A stretch of DNA of 64,000 nucleotides from positions 2,046,001 through 2,110,000 of the forward strand of contig NC_010162.1 in the NCBI RefSeq assembly GCF_000067165.1, in the 5' to 3' direction. The notes under the pieces were generated by a model. It did not search any database. It saw only the letters and a program-made list of their open reading frames with translations, and was not told where the DNA came from. The translations under genes and the position numbers were made by a program. Below are positions 42,278-50,360 of this stretch, piece after piece; position 1 is the first letter of the stretch; each line of letters begins with the position of its first letter. Source of the DNA: Sorangium cellulosum So ce56. Its GTDB lineage: Bacteria > Myxococcota_A > Polyangia > Polyangiales > Polyangiaceae.

Positions 42278-43273
42278 TCAAGCGGCCATGAGGTTCACGG
42301 GCGACATCGGCTCCTGTCCGGACAGGACGCGAACGACCTCGCTCGCCGCGAATCGTCGGACGAACTCGATCGACTCTTCCGAGTAATAGGCAGCGTGGGG
42401 AGAGATGACGACGTTCTCGAGCGAGAAGAGCGGGCTCGTCGGCCTCCAGTCCCGGCGCTTCGCCGGCTCCTCGGCGAGGTCGTCGAGCCCGGCCCCCGCG
42501 ATCCACCCCTCCTCGAGCGCCCGGTACAGAGCGCCGTCGTCGATGATCGGACCTCGGGCGGTGTTGACGAGGATCGCTGTCGGCTTCATGCGCCGGAGCT
42601 CGCGTTCCCCGAAGAGACCACGGGTCCCCTGGGTCAGCGGCGCCTGGAGGACGAGGTAGTCGGAGCGCTCCAGGAGCTCGTCGAAGGACACGGGATCAGC
42701 GCCGGCGGCGCGGATCTCGCCCGCGTCGAGAAAGGGGTCGTGCGCCGTGACGCGCACACCGAAGCTCGCCATCCTCGCGGCGACGTTTCGGGCGATCGCG
42801 CCGAACGACAGGAGCCCCAGGGTCGCGCCCCGCATCCGGTGGATCGGCCGGCCATCCTGCCAGGACCAGGATCCGCCGCGCGTGGCGCGATCGTACGCGG
42901 GCAGCTTGCGGGCGAGCGTGAGCAAGAGCGCCACGGCGTGGTCGGCGACCTCGTCGGCGCACCAGTCGTTCGGCGCGTTGGTGACGCGGATCCCACGGCG
43001 GGTCGCCGCCGCGACGTCGACGGTGTCGACGCCGGTGCCGTACCGAGCGATGACCTGACAGCGCCGGAGCCCCGAGATGGCTTGCCCCTTGACCTCGGCG
43101 TACTGCGTGAGCACGCCGACGGCGTCGCGCGCGACGGCCACGACGTCCTCCTCGGTCTTGCACTGCGCGGCGACCAGCTCGAAGCCGGCCGGCTCCACGA
43201 GAGAGCGCTCGATGTCGACGTCGCCGAAATCGTAATCCAGCACGACGACCTGCCCCGTCCGTTCCATGCTCAT
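42278..43273 (-). CDS. D-isomer-specific 2-hydroxyacid dehydrogenase
   Basis: A 331-residue NAD-dependent dehydrogenase. The dinucleotide-binding turn is GLLSFGAIARNVAARM (about 153-168), and the catalytic Arg240 (VNTARGP), Glu269 (DDLAEEP) and His293 (SPHAAYY) are present. The nearest relatives by pattern are CtBP/phosphoglycerate-dehydrogenase-like enzymes; in sugar operons they reduce or oxidise 2-keto/2-hydroxy acids. The start ATG at 43273 follows a GGAGGTAAGG site. It lies 26 bp after the dehydratase gene and before the cyclase-family gene on the same strand. Confidence 0.9.
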   Translation of the reverse strand: MSMERTGQVVVLDYDFGDVDIERSLVEPAGFELVAAQCKTEEDVVAVARDAVGVLTQYAEVKGQAISGLRRCQVIARYGTGVDTVDVAAATRRGIRVTNAPNDWCADEVADHAVALLLTLARKLPAYDRATRGGSWSWQDGRPIHRMRGATLGLLSFGAIARNVAARMASFGVRVTAHDPFLDAGEIRAAGADPVSFDELLERSDYLVLQAPLTQGTRGLFGERELRRMKPTAILVNTARGPIIDDGALYRALEEGWIAGAGLDDLAEEPAKRRDWRPTSPLFSLENVVISPHAAYYSEESIEFVRRFAASEVVRVLSGQEPMSPVNLMAA

Positions 43274-43299
43274 GGTCCTTACCTCCGTTCCCGTGCCGT

Positions 43300-45075
43300 T
43301 CAGTGCGAGTGGCGAGGCAGCCCGCGAAGCTGAACGAGGTGCTGGTACCGAACGGCCGGCTCGAAGCACGCGCCCGTGGACAGGGGGCCGACCGCGTTCC
43401 GGTAGATCTCCTGCCATGGCGTCTGGCTCTCGAGCTCCGGCAGCTTCAGGGACCTGCGGCGCTGCTCGATCTCGTCGTCGGAGAGCAACACGTCCACGCG
43501 ACGCCGGCGCAGATCGACCCGGATGCGATCCCCCGTCCGGAGCAGCGCGAGGCCGCCGCCCACCGCGGACTCGGGCGACGCGTTCAGGATCGAGGGGCTG
43601 TCCGAGGTGCCGCTCTGGCGGCCATCGCCGAGCGTCGGCAGGGATATCCCCGCTCGCACCAGCGCGTCGGGCGGATCCATGTTCACGACCTCCGCGGAGC
43701 CCGGATAGGCGATGGGCCCCGTGTTGCGCATGACGAGGATGCAGCGCTCGTCGATCCCGAGCGACGGATCGTTGATGCGAGCATGGTAATCCTCCGGCCC
43801 CTCGAAGACGATGGCCCGCGCCACGAAGACATCGGGATTCGCGGGGTCCGACAGGTAGCGGTCGCGGAAGATCTCTCCGATGACGCTGCTCTTCATGACG
43901 GCCGAGTCGAAGAGGTTCCCGCTCATGACGAGCAGGCCGGCGGCGCGGAGCAGAGGATCTTCGTACGACCGGATCACGTCGCGGTTGGCGACGGCGGCGC
44001 TCGCCACGTTCTCCCCCACGGTTCGTCCGGACACGGTGAGCGCATCCCCGTGGAGACGGCCCGCGCGGAGCAGCTCGTTCATGACGGCGGGCGCCCCTCC
44101 CGCGCGATAGAAATCCTCTCCCAGGAAGCGCCCGGCGGGCTGGCAGTCGACGAGCAAGTGGACGTCTTGCCCGACCCTCTGCCAATCGTCGTTCGTCAAG
44201 TCGACCCCGACGTGGCGCGCGATGGCGTTCATGTGAATGGGGCAGTTGGTCGACGCGCCGATCGCCGAGGCGACCGCGATCGCGTTCTCGAACGCCGCCT
44301 TGGTCATGATCGCGCTCGGCGTCAGGTCCTCGTGCACCATCTCCACGATCCGGCGCCCGGTCGCGTAGGCCATCTGCGCCCGCTCCCGGTAGGGCGCCGG
44401 GATCGCCGCGCATCCGGGCAGCGACATCCCGACGGCCTCGGCGAGGACGTTCATCGACAGGGCCGTTCCCATCGTGTTGCAGTGTCCCACGCTGGGCGCC
44501 GCCGCGGCGACCATGTCCATGAACTCCCTGTAGTCGATGCTGCCGGCCGCGAGGAGCCGGCGTGCCTCCCAGATCACGAGCCCCGAGCCGGCGAGCCTCC
44601 CGCGGTAATATCCGTTCAACATCGGCCCGCCCGAGAGCACGATCGCGGGCAGGTCGACGGTCGCCGCCGCCATCAGGCAGGACGGCGTTGTCTTGTCGCA
44701 GCCGGTCGTGAGGACGACGCCGTCGAGCGGGTATCCGTGGAGCACCTCCACCAACCCGAGGTACGCGAGGTTCCGGTCGAGGGCTGCGGTGGGCCTCTTG
44801 CCTGTCTCCTGGAGGGGGTGCGCCGGGAATTCCAGCGGGATCCCGCCGGCGTCACGCACGCCCTCCTTGACCCGGACGGCGAGGCTCAGATGATGGCGAT
44901 TGCATGGCACGAGGTCGCTCCCCGTCTGGGCGATCCCGATGACGGGGCGGCCGGACTGGAGCTCTTCACGGGTCAGCCCGAAGTTCAGGTAGCGCTCGAG
45001 GTACAGCGCCGTCATCTCCGGATTGGTCGCGTCGTCCCACCACGCCTGGCTCCTCAGCTTTCGCTTCTGGTTCAT
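43300..45075 (-). CDS. IlvD/Edd-family sugar-acid dehydratase ([2Fe-2S] type)
   Basis: A 591-residue IlvD/Edd dehydratase. Iron-sulfur ligands fit Cys58 (DLVPCNRHH), Cys126 (TTGCDKTTPSC) and Cys199 (GHCNTMGT), with Lys128 and Glu90 as metal-site residues. This numbering is almost the same as in the characterised rhizobial L-arabinonate dehydratase, and the pattern is that of sugar-acid dehydratases rather than branched-chain IlvD or phosphogluconate Edd. It should convert an aldonic acid (for example arabinonate, xylonate or galactonate) to a 2-keto-3-deoxy acid. It lies 47 bp after the sugar dehydrogenase and 26 bp before the 2-hydroxyacid dehydrogenase on one transcript. Confidence 0.88.
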   Translation of the reverse strand: MNQKRKLRSQAWWDDATNPEMTALYLERYLNFGLTREELQSGRPVIGIAQTGSDLVPCNRHHLSLAVRVKEGVRDAGGIPLEFPAHPLQETGKRPTAALDRNLAYLGLVEVLHGYPLDGVVLTTGCDKTTPSCLMAAATVDLPAIVLSGGPMLNGYYRGRLAGSGLVIWEARRLLAAGSIDYREFMDMVAAAAPSVGHCNTMGTALSMNVLAEAVGMSLPGCAAIPAPYRERAQMAYATGRRIVEMVHEDLTPSAIMTKAAFENAIAVASAIGASTNCPIHMNAIARHVGVDLTNDDWQRVGQDVHLLVDCQPAGRFLGEDFYRAGGAPAVMNELLRAGRLHGDALTVSGRTVGENVASAAVANRDVIRSYEDPLLRAAGLLVMSGNLFDSAVMKSSVIGEIFRDRYLSDPANPDVFVARAIVFEGPEDYHARINDPSLGIDERCILVMRNTGPIAYPGSAEVVNMDPPDALVRAGISLPTLGDGRQSGTSDSPSILNASPESAVGGGLALLRTGDRIRVDLRRRRVDVLLSDDEIEQRRRSLKLPELESQTPWQEIYRNAVGPLSTGACFEPAVRYQHLVQLRGLPRHSH

Positions 45076-45122
45076 CGCTGTCCTTCCCGGCTCCCGGTTC
45101 CTGGGCGAGGGGGCGCCACGGC

Positions 45123-46259
45123 CTACCCGGCAGCCCGAAGCCCTTCATCGCGCGCCGCCGTTCTGGCCTCCGCGATGTGGATCACCGTCTTCGCTCCACC
45201 ACCCCCTGCGCGCAGCCAGGCCGGCGCCTCGTCGAGCGAGATCCGCCGCGCGATCACCCGGCGCGCGGCGTCGGGAAACAGGATCAGGAACTGCTCGAGC
45301 ATCCGGACGGCTGCCTCGTAGGACTTGCGGCCGGCGTTCACGGTCCCGAACATCAGCTGGTTCTGGAGGACGAAATCGCGCATCAGACCGGATGTGTCGA
45401 AGTCCATCGCGGGCCCCGGCGCAGGGATGCCGGTGAGGATGAACGCGCCGTTCGCCGCCAGCGCGGGGAGGGTCTTGAACGCGAACGCCGGAACGCCGAC
45501 CGCTTCGACGATCACGTCGAACCGCCCGTGGCGCCTCACAAGCCCCGCGACGTCGGTGGACTCGCTCGATACGTAGTCGGCGCCGATGCTGCGCACGAAG
45601 AGCGCTTGATGGCCGTCCGCCGGCTCCCTCGAATACACGACCGCTCGATACCCGTTCGCGACCAGCCCCATCGCCGTGAGCACGCCGATCGGTCCGGCGC
45701 CGAGGACCAGGCCCCGTGGTGCGTCGTCCTCCCAGGGCAGGCGCGTCAGGGCGGCGTCGAGCTGGGCGAACGCTTTGGCCACGACGCTCAGCGGCTCGAC
45801 GAGGACGCCGAGCTCGCCGACCCCCGGAGGGACGGGGACGAGGTAGCGCTCCTCCTCGACGAAGAGCTCGGTCATGAAGCCGCCCGCCCCGGAGATCCCG
45901 CGCTCGATGAACTCGCCCGTCGCGCAGAAGTCCTGGTGCCCGACGCGGCAGGCCAAGCACTCGATCCTCGTGCAGGGCCGGCGCACCGTCGGCACCACGA
46001 GATCTCCGGGACGAAGGCGAATCATGCCCTCACCCGTCTGCACGACCTCGGCGAGCGCCTCGTGTCCCAGCACGAGCCGGTCCGTCCCTGCCGGGGCGGA
46101 CCCGTACGTGAACGCGGCGATCTCTCGGTCGGTCCCGCACAGTCCGACCGCGAGGGTGCGGAGCAGCGCGTGCCCGTTCGCCAGCCGCCGAGCCTCCGGT
46201 CGGTCTTCCTCGACGAGACACACAACCCTCTCGGCCATCAAGGCAGCGACCGACTTCAC
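45123..46259 (-). CDS. Zinc-type glucose/sugar 1-dehydrogenase (archaeal-GDH-like MDR)
   Basis: A 378-residue medium-chain dehydrogenase matching the archaeal-type glucose dehydrogenases: LAVGLCGTDREIAAFTYG...VLGHEALAEVV contains the catalytic-zinc Cys and the conserved HE, the structural-zinc loop is CTRIECLACRVGHQDFC, and the nucleotide-binding turn is GLVLGAGPIGVLTA. Such enzymes oxidise aldoses to lactones with NAD(P). It is the first gene of the operon dehydrogenase - dehydratase - hydroxyacid dehydrogenase - cyclase - aldo/keto reductase, the order expected for an oxidative, non-phosphorylative sugar pathway. Which aldose is used cannot be decided here; glucose, galactose, xylose or arabinose are all possible. 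Confidence 0.88.
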   Translation of the reverse strand: MKSVAALMAERVVCLVEEDRPEARRLANGHALLRTLAVGLCGTDREIAAFTYGSAPAGTDRLVLGHEALAEVVQTGEGMIRLRPGDLVVPTVRRPCTRIECLACRVGHQDFCATGEFIERGISGAGGFMTELFVEEERYLVPVPPGVGELGVLVEPLSVVAKAFAQLDAALTRLPWEDDAPRGLVLGAGPIGVLTAMGLVANGYRAVVYSREPADGHQALFVRSIGADYVSSESTDVAGLVRRHGRFDVIVEAVGVPAFAFKTLPALAANGAFILTGIPAPGPAMDFDTSGLMRDFVLQNQLMFGTVNAGRKSYEAAVRMLEQFLILFPDAARRVIARRISLDEAPAWLRAGGGGAKTVIHIAEARTAARDEGLRAAG

Positions 46260-46514
46260 TCGTCCCCTCTTCCTGCGAGCACCTGCTCGCTCGTCGTCGT
46301 GCGTGCCAGGCAGGGCACGCCGGCGCCGGGTCCCATGGGTCGTTCGTCCGGGTGCGGCAAGCCCGTGGCGAGCACTCGCCGGGGACCTACCGCTCGAGAG
46401 AAGGCGGCCGCGTCCCGGCGGGCGCGGGGGCGGCGAGCTCTCCCGCGTGATCGCGTTTGACCGGATTCGACCTGACTCGGCTGGCCGCTTGCTGCCGGCT
46501 CTCCACGAGATGCA

Positions 46515-46952
46515 TTATTGGACGGGCAGCAACGGGGCCACGCCGCGGTTCTTCACGAGCACGACAAGGAATTTCGCGGGCTTCTTGGTGCTCGCGTTCC
46601 GGCCGACGGTGTGGATGTCGTTGGGCCCCTCGTAGAAGGTCTGGCCCGGGGTGAGCGTCACCTCCTTGCCGCCTTTCACGCCCATCACGATCGAGCCCTC
46701 GAGGACATAGATGAAGCCGTGGGCGTCGTGACGGTGCACCGGATCGGCGGCGCCGGGGGGGTAGTCGACGAGGAGCATCATCACCTCCTTGCCGGGGATG
46801 TTCGCGAGCTCCTTCGTCAGGAGCGTCGTGACGACCGGCTCGGGCGCGGCGACAGCGGGGCGGGCGAGCAGGCCCACCGCGACGGCCGCCACGGCGGCGG
46901 TGCTCTTCACGAACCGCGAAGTGCGAGAGGCGAAACGGAGATTCTGGAGCAT
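46515..46952 (-). CDS. Exported single-domain cupin
   Basis: A 145-residue protein with a signal peptide (FVKSTAAVAAVAVGLLARPA then VAAP) and one cupin barrel: the metal motif PVHRHDAHGFIYVLEG and the second motif PGQTFYEGPNDIH with its downstream His. Small periplasmic cupins of this kind are common in proteobacteria, often as quercetinase-like or sensing proteins of unknown substrate. It lies 17 bp after the small gene at 46970 and probably shares its transcript. It is on the same strand as the sugar operon but after a 255-bp gap. Confidence 0.82.
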   Translation of the reverse strand: MLQNLRFASRTSRFVKSTAAVAAVAVGLLARPAVAAPEPVVTTLLTKELANIPGKEVMMLLVDYPPGAADPVHRHDAHGFIYVLEGSIVMGVKGGKEVTLTPGQTFYEGPNDIHTVGRNASTKKPAKFLVVLVKNRGVAPLLPVQ

Positions 46953-46969
46953 GGGATCCTCGTGGTCGG

Positions 46970-47275
46970 TCAGGGAGACTCGTGGATCGCGAGCGCCTTC
47001 TGCGCGGCCGTGTCGGCGCGCATGCGTTCGCTGAAGCGGAGAAGCTTGAGGGCAGCGAGGAACCGACGCGGTGTGAAGATCGGCTTGAAGGCCCTGTGCA
47101 TACCGGCGTTGAGGAACGCTGCCCAGCGCATCACCTCGTCGCGAGCACGCGGCGTGCCGTCGCCGAGGAGCCGCGTGTCGGGGAACGATCGGCGCGTGAG
47201 CACGCGCAGCGCATGTGAAAGAGCTTCACCTGCGCCGCCAGGCACCGGAGCCGGAGAACGATCCCATCGAATCAT
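46970..47275 (-). CDS. Small protein of unknown function upstream of the cupin
   Basis: A frame of about 101 residues that ends 17 bp before the cupin start. The last 55 residues, from DEVMRWAAFLNAGMHRAFK onward, look like genuine coding sequence with an amphipathic Arg/Leu-rich helix (RRFLAALKLLRFSERMRA). The N-terminal half is weaker, and the start (ATG at 47275, 47302 or further up) is uncertain. No domain is recognised. It may be a truncated remnant of a larger enzyme or a small basic protein cotranscribed with the cupin. Confidence 0.4.
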   Translation of the reverse strand: MIRWDRSPAPVPGGAGEALSHALRVLTRRSFPDTRLLGDGTPRARDEVMRWAAFLNAGMHRAFKPIFTPRRFLAALKLLRFSERMRADTAAQKALAIHESP

Positions 47276-47471
47276 GACGGGCTCGTCGCGCGCCCGAGCC
47301 ATGAATGCGCCGCGGGGGCCCGGTGCTCCGCGCTCATGGCACATTTCCGTCAATGGTGGCGCAACCTTCGGCGCGCGTGACGGTGTGGACTCGATCCGCG
47401 CGGCTTCGCCGGGCGTCAACCCTCACCCCAGGGCGTCGACTGAGCATATACTCGGTGGCGGAGGTTCGGTC

Positions 47472-48677
47472 ATGCCGGTGCGTGGCACGCGGGTTTGGTA
47501 TTGGGCGCCGATAACGGCGGCAGCGCTCGTCGCGGCAGGCGGTCCATTGGCTTGCGGTAGGGTGCTTCTTGACGATCCAGGCGCCGCGGGCGGCAGGGAA
47601 GGGGGAAGCTCCTCCGAGGTCGGCGGTTCCGGGGAGGCCGGGAACACGGCGTCAGGAGGAGGTGTTGGAGCGAGTGGCGCGGGCGGGACCACGGGCAACG
47701 GCTCCGGCACGGGTGGCCCGTTCGGCTCGACCGGGTCGAGCGACGGCGGCGCGGCAGCGAGCTCGGGCGGTATGGGCGGCGGGGCTCCGGAGGGAACCGG
47801 CGGGAGCGCGGGGGCGCCCGCGGAGCTGGACTGCGCCACGGCGCGGCCCACCTCGAGCTCGCTCGATCTGAAGTACCAGGTCGACGTCGACGAATTGCCG
47901 CTCATCTCGGAGGTCCAGGGGGACCTGACGCTCAGCGAAGGGGTGAACCGGCTGCACCGCCTTGGCTGTCTACGGCGCGTCACGGGCACGCTCACCGTCC
48001 GGTACACGCGTAACCTGCCCACGCTCGAGGGGCTCGAGCGGCTCGAGTCCATCGCGGCGGGGTTGACGATCGTGAACAACGATACGCTCGCGAGCATGGC
48101 GGGGCTTGAAGGCCTGAAGGTGGTGGATGGCTCATTGAACATCCATTCGAACCTCCGCCTCGCTGACCTGGGCGGATTCGAGAGTCTGACGACGGTGCGC
48201 CATGGCATCCAGATCGAGAACAACCCCGTCCTGGCGAGCCTCGCCGGGCTGCGCAACCTGACCGGCACGGGCGCGGTGGCGCTCAAATCCAACCCGGCTC
48301 TCAGGAACTTGCAGGGCCTCGACGGCGTGAGTGAGCTCGCCAACCTGCTCGTCATCGGCAACGCGAAGCTCGAGAGCCTCGAGGGGCTCTCGGCGCTCGA
48401 GACGATCTACCAAGATCTCACCATCGGGAGCAACGACGTCCTCACGTCGATCGATGGACTCTCTGCGCTCCGGGCGATCGAGCAGAATCTCACCATCTCG
48501 AACAACCGGGAGCTCACGAGCCTCGATGGACTTTCTTCGCTCGAGCGGATCCACTACGGTCTCGAGATCACGACGAACCCGAGGCTCCCCACCTGTGAAG
48601 CCGAAGAGCTTTGTGAGCGGACCGGCGTTCCACGAGCGTCCGTGATCAACAACGACGACTCGGCGACGTGCCCCTGA
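47472..48677 (+). CDS. Receptor-L-domain lipoprotein
   Basis: A 401-residue lipoprotein with signal peptide and lipobox (GPLAC), a 90-residue Gly/Ser/Ala linker, then repeated units of about 24 residues with the pattern L.SLEGL..L..I...L.I.NN, for example SIAAGLTIVNNDTLASMAGL and TIYQDLTIGSNDVLTSIDGL. This is the receptor-L or leucine-rich-like right-handed solenoid common in myxobacterial surface proteins, ending in a Cys-rich cap (LPTCEAEELCERTGV). GGAGG lies 8 bases before the ATG. It may bind surface ligands, as in kin- or prey-recognition proteins, but its partner is unknown. Confidence 0.8.
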   Translation: MPVRGTRVWYWAPITAAALVAAGGPLACGRVLLDDPGAAGGREGGSSSEVGGSGEAGNTASGGGVGASGAGGTTGNGSGTGGPFGSTGSSDGGAAASSGGMGGGAPEGTGGSAGAPAELDCATARPTSSSLDLKYQVDVDELPLISEVQGDLTLSEGVNRLHRLGCLRRVTGTLTVRYTRNLPTLEGLERLESIAAGLTIVNNDTLASMAGLEGLKVVDGSLNIHSNLRLADLGGFESLTTVRHGIQIENNPVLASLAGLRNLTGTGAVALKSNPALRNLQGLDGVSELANLLVIGNAKLESLEGLSALETIYQDLTIGSNDVLTSIDGLSALRAIEQNLTISNNRELTSLDGLSSLERIHYGLEITTNPRLPTCEAEELCERTGVPRASVINNDDSATCP

Positions 48678-48770
48678 CCCGGGGCGTGGCGCGCCGTTGC
48701 GCGCGGGGCTGCGCAACTGCGCGGGCGTTCGCTCGACGCGCCTGGTGAGCGAAGGGCACCGCCGCGCCGT

Positions 48771-48846
48771 TTACCTGCGCAGGATGCGTTTCTGCCGGGT
48801 CTTGCTCGTCAGCGCGCCGTCCTGCGCCACCACCACGTCGCCCAAG
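48771..48846 (-). pseudogene. C-terminal fragment of an N-acyl-D-amino-acid deacylase-like amidohydrolase
   Basis: On the minus strand the sequence reads GDVVVAQDGALTSKTRQKRI, LRR and a stop, matching the C-terminus of the amidohydrolase at 63506 onward (EVVAQDGALTSKTRQGRLLRR). Bases 48792-48834 are identical over 43 nt to 63527-63569, and similarity continues past the stop codon, so this is a duplicated tail rather than convergent sequence. The rest of the gene is absent. Confidence 0.65.
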
Positions 48847-48949
48847 CTGGCTGACCGGCATCGCTTTGAGATCTGTTTAAGGAGCGTCCCCGCACCCCGC
48901 TCCCATCGTTCCTCCGTACGGCGAAAGCGCCCGCCGAACGGAGGACCTC

Positions 48950-49323
48950 ATGCCCCGCTCCATTGTCGCTCCTTTCCTCTATGCCGTCGCTCTCCCCGCC
49001 GCCCTTGCCGCCTGCGGCTACGTCGAGATCGCCCCGTACGGCACCTCGGGTGGCAGCTCAACGACTGCGCCCGCCTCGCGACGGGCAAGGTCGTCTGCTG
49101 GGGCAGCGATGGCTCCTCCTCGCACGCCGAGCCGGTCGAGGTGCCCGGGCTCGACGATGCGATCCAGGTGAGCGCCGGGTACTCCCGGTACTGCGCGCTC
49201 CGGCAGGGCGGCAGGGTCGTCTGCTGGCGGTTCTCCGCGGGGGCGAACCGTCGCGATCTGTCGCGTCCCCGGGGATTGGGGGAGAGCGTGACGACGCCTC
49301 GCTCGAGCCCAGGCGAGGTCTGA
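48950..49323 (+). pseudogene. Frameshifted and truncated RCC1-repeat lipoprotein
   Basis: It begins with a clear lipoprotein signal (MPRSIVAPFLYAVALPAALA then ACGYVEIAPYGTSGG), then the frame changes near 49055 and continues as NDCARLATGKVVCWGSDGSS and DDAIQVSAGYSRYCALRQGG then RVVCW. These are one and a half RCC1-type repeats (C.L..G.V.CWG), which in intact myxobacterial proteins run to seven or more. The remainder is missing and the frame ends at 49323. It is a decayed surface beta-propeller protein. Confidence 0.6.
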
Positions 49324-49340
49324 GGTAGGCTTCCCCGCCC

Positions 49341-50117
49341 ATGAGCCTGCTGCTCTCGATGACCTCTTGCCCCAACTGCGGCGCGCCGCTCTCCGTCGAG
49401 CCGGGGCTGCGCAACGTCATCTGCATCTTCTGCAACACGAGTCTCTTCGTCGAGCGGCCCGCCACCGGCGCCGCCGTCGCGCAAATCAGGGCGCAGAGCG
49501 TCTCGAAGGACGACATCGAGCGCGTCAAGCAGCTGCTCGTCGACGGCAAGCGCGACGAGGCCATTGCCCACTATGCGCGGGCAGCGTCCGTGTCCAGAGA
49601 CGAAGCCGAGCGGGCCGTGGAGAGCGTGTTCCTCTCGGCCTACTGGACGCTCGTCCGTCACATGCCGATCAACGGCTTCGGCTTCTTCCTCCACGCGGTC
49701 TTCGTCTTCGGGGGCGCCGGGATCGCCGCCTGGGCCGCAACACAGGCGGTCGAGTCGCCGGCGTACCTGGCGCTCGTCGCGGCGGGGGGCCTCTTCGCGA
49801 TTCTACAGCTCGCGCGGTTCCTGCGGCACCTCGCCTCCACCCTGGTCGCATCGTTCGGCTCCCTCGGCCGCGGGCGCGTCCTCCGTTGCTCGGTGGTGCG
49901 GGAGTTCGTGAAACAAAATGGCTTCCTCGTCGTGGTCGTCTTCGAGGTCGTCCCCGACGACGGCAGTCCGGCCTTCGTCGACCAGGAGACCCTCCTCGCC
50001 GGCGAGGAGTCTCTTCGGAAGCTCTCGCCGGGCAACGTCGTCCGCGTGCGCTTCGATGGCGCTCGCAAGCGCGTCTTCCCGACCACCCCCGTCGCCGTGC
50101 TGGCGACGGGGGTCTGA
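49341..50117 (+). CDS. Zinc-ribbon membrane protein of unknown function
   Basis: A 258-residue protein with an N-terminal zinc ribbon (SCPNCGAPLSVEPGLRNVIC then IFCNT, two CxxC knuckles), a helical segment with DDIERVKQLLVDGKRDEAI, two transmembrane helices (FFLHAVFVFGGAGIAAWAA and ESPAYLALVAAGGLFAILQL) and a C-terminal soluble domain. Related proteins are frequent in myxobacteria and may be membrane sensors; nothing more specific can be said. The start is 49341 or an ATG six codons later. It follows a pseudogene by 17 bp. Confidence 0.7.
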   Translation: MSLLLSMTSCPNCGAPLSVEPGLRNVICIFCNTSLFVERPATGAAVAQIRAQSVSKDDIERVKQLLVDGKRDEAIAHYARAASVSRDEAERAVESVFLSAYWTLVRHMPINGFGFFLHAVFVFGGAGIAAWAATQAVESPAYLALVAAGGLFAILQLARFLRHLASTLVASFGSLGRGRVLRCSVVREFVKQNGFLVVVVFEVVPDDGSPAFVDQETLLAGEESLRKLSPGNVVRVRFDGARKRVFPTTPVAVLATGV

Positions 50118-50123
50118 CGCGGG

Positions 50124-50340
50124 GCGATCGCCGAAGAGCCGCACGGGGTACGGGCGCGCCCTGCAGCACCTCGGCGTGCTGGAGAAGGCCGAGCTCGTGA
50201 TCATCAAGCGGGAGGGACGCCATCGCTGGAACTACCTGAACGTGCTCCTCATCAAGCGGATCCACGACCGGTGGATCAGCCCCCACGCCACCGCCGCGGT
50301 CGATCTCCTCGAGCGGCTGAAGCGCGATCTGGAGACGTGA
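50124..50340 (+). pseudogene. ArsR-type regulator, C-terminal remnant
   Basis: The frame reads GYGRALQHLGVLEKAELVII, then KREGRHRWNYLNVLLIKRIH and DRWISPHATAAVDLLERLKR before a stop. This is the recognition helix, wing and dimerisation helix of an ArsR-family winged-helix repressor (compare HL.VLE.AGLV...REGR...Y.LN). The first 30-40 residues are missing and no start codon belongs to this frame. In intact genomes such repressors often sit beside a START/SRPBCC or dehydrogenase gene; the adjacent ADH could be a former neighbour. Confidence 0.55.
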
Positions 50341-50360
50341 CGCGGGAGGCCCCGCGTCAC
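50337..50360. terminator. Perfect 10-bp-arm hairpin spanning two convergent stops
   Basis: GTGACGCGGG and CCCGCGTCAC form perfect 10-bp arms around AGGC. The hairpin contains the stop codon of the ArsR remnant on one arm and that of the convergent dehydrogenase on the other, so it likely terminates both. Confidence 0.6.
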
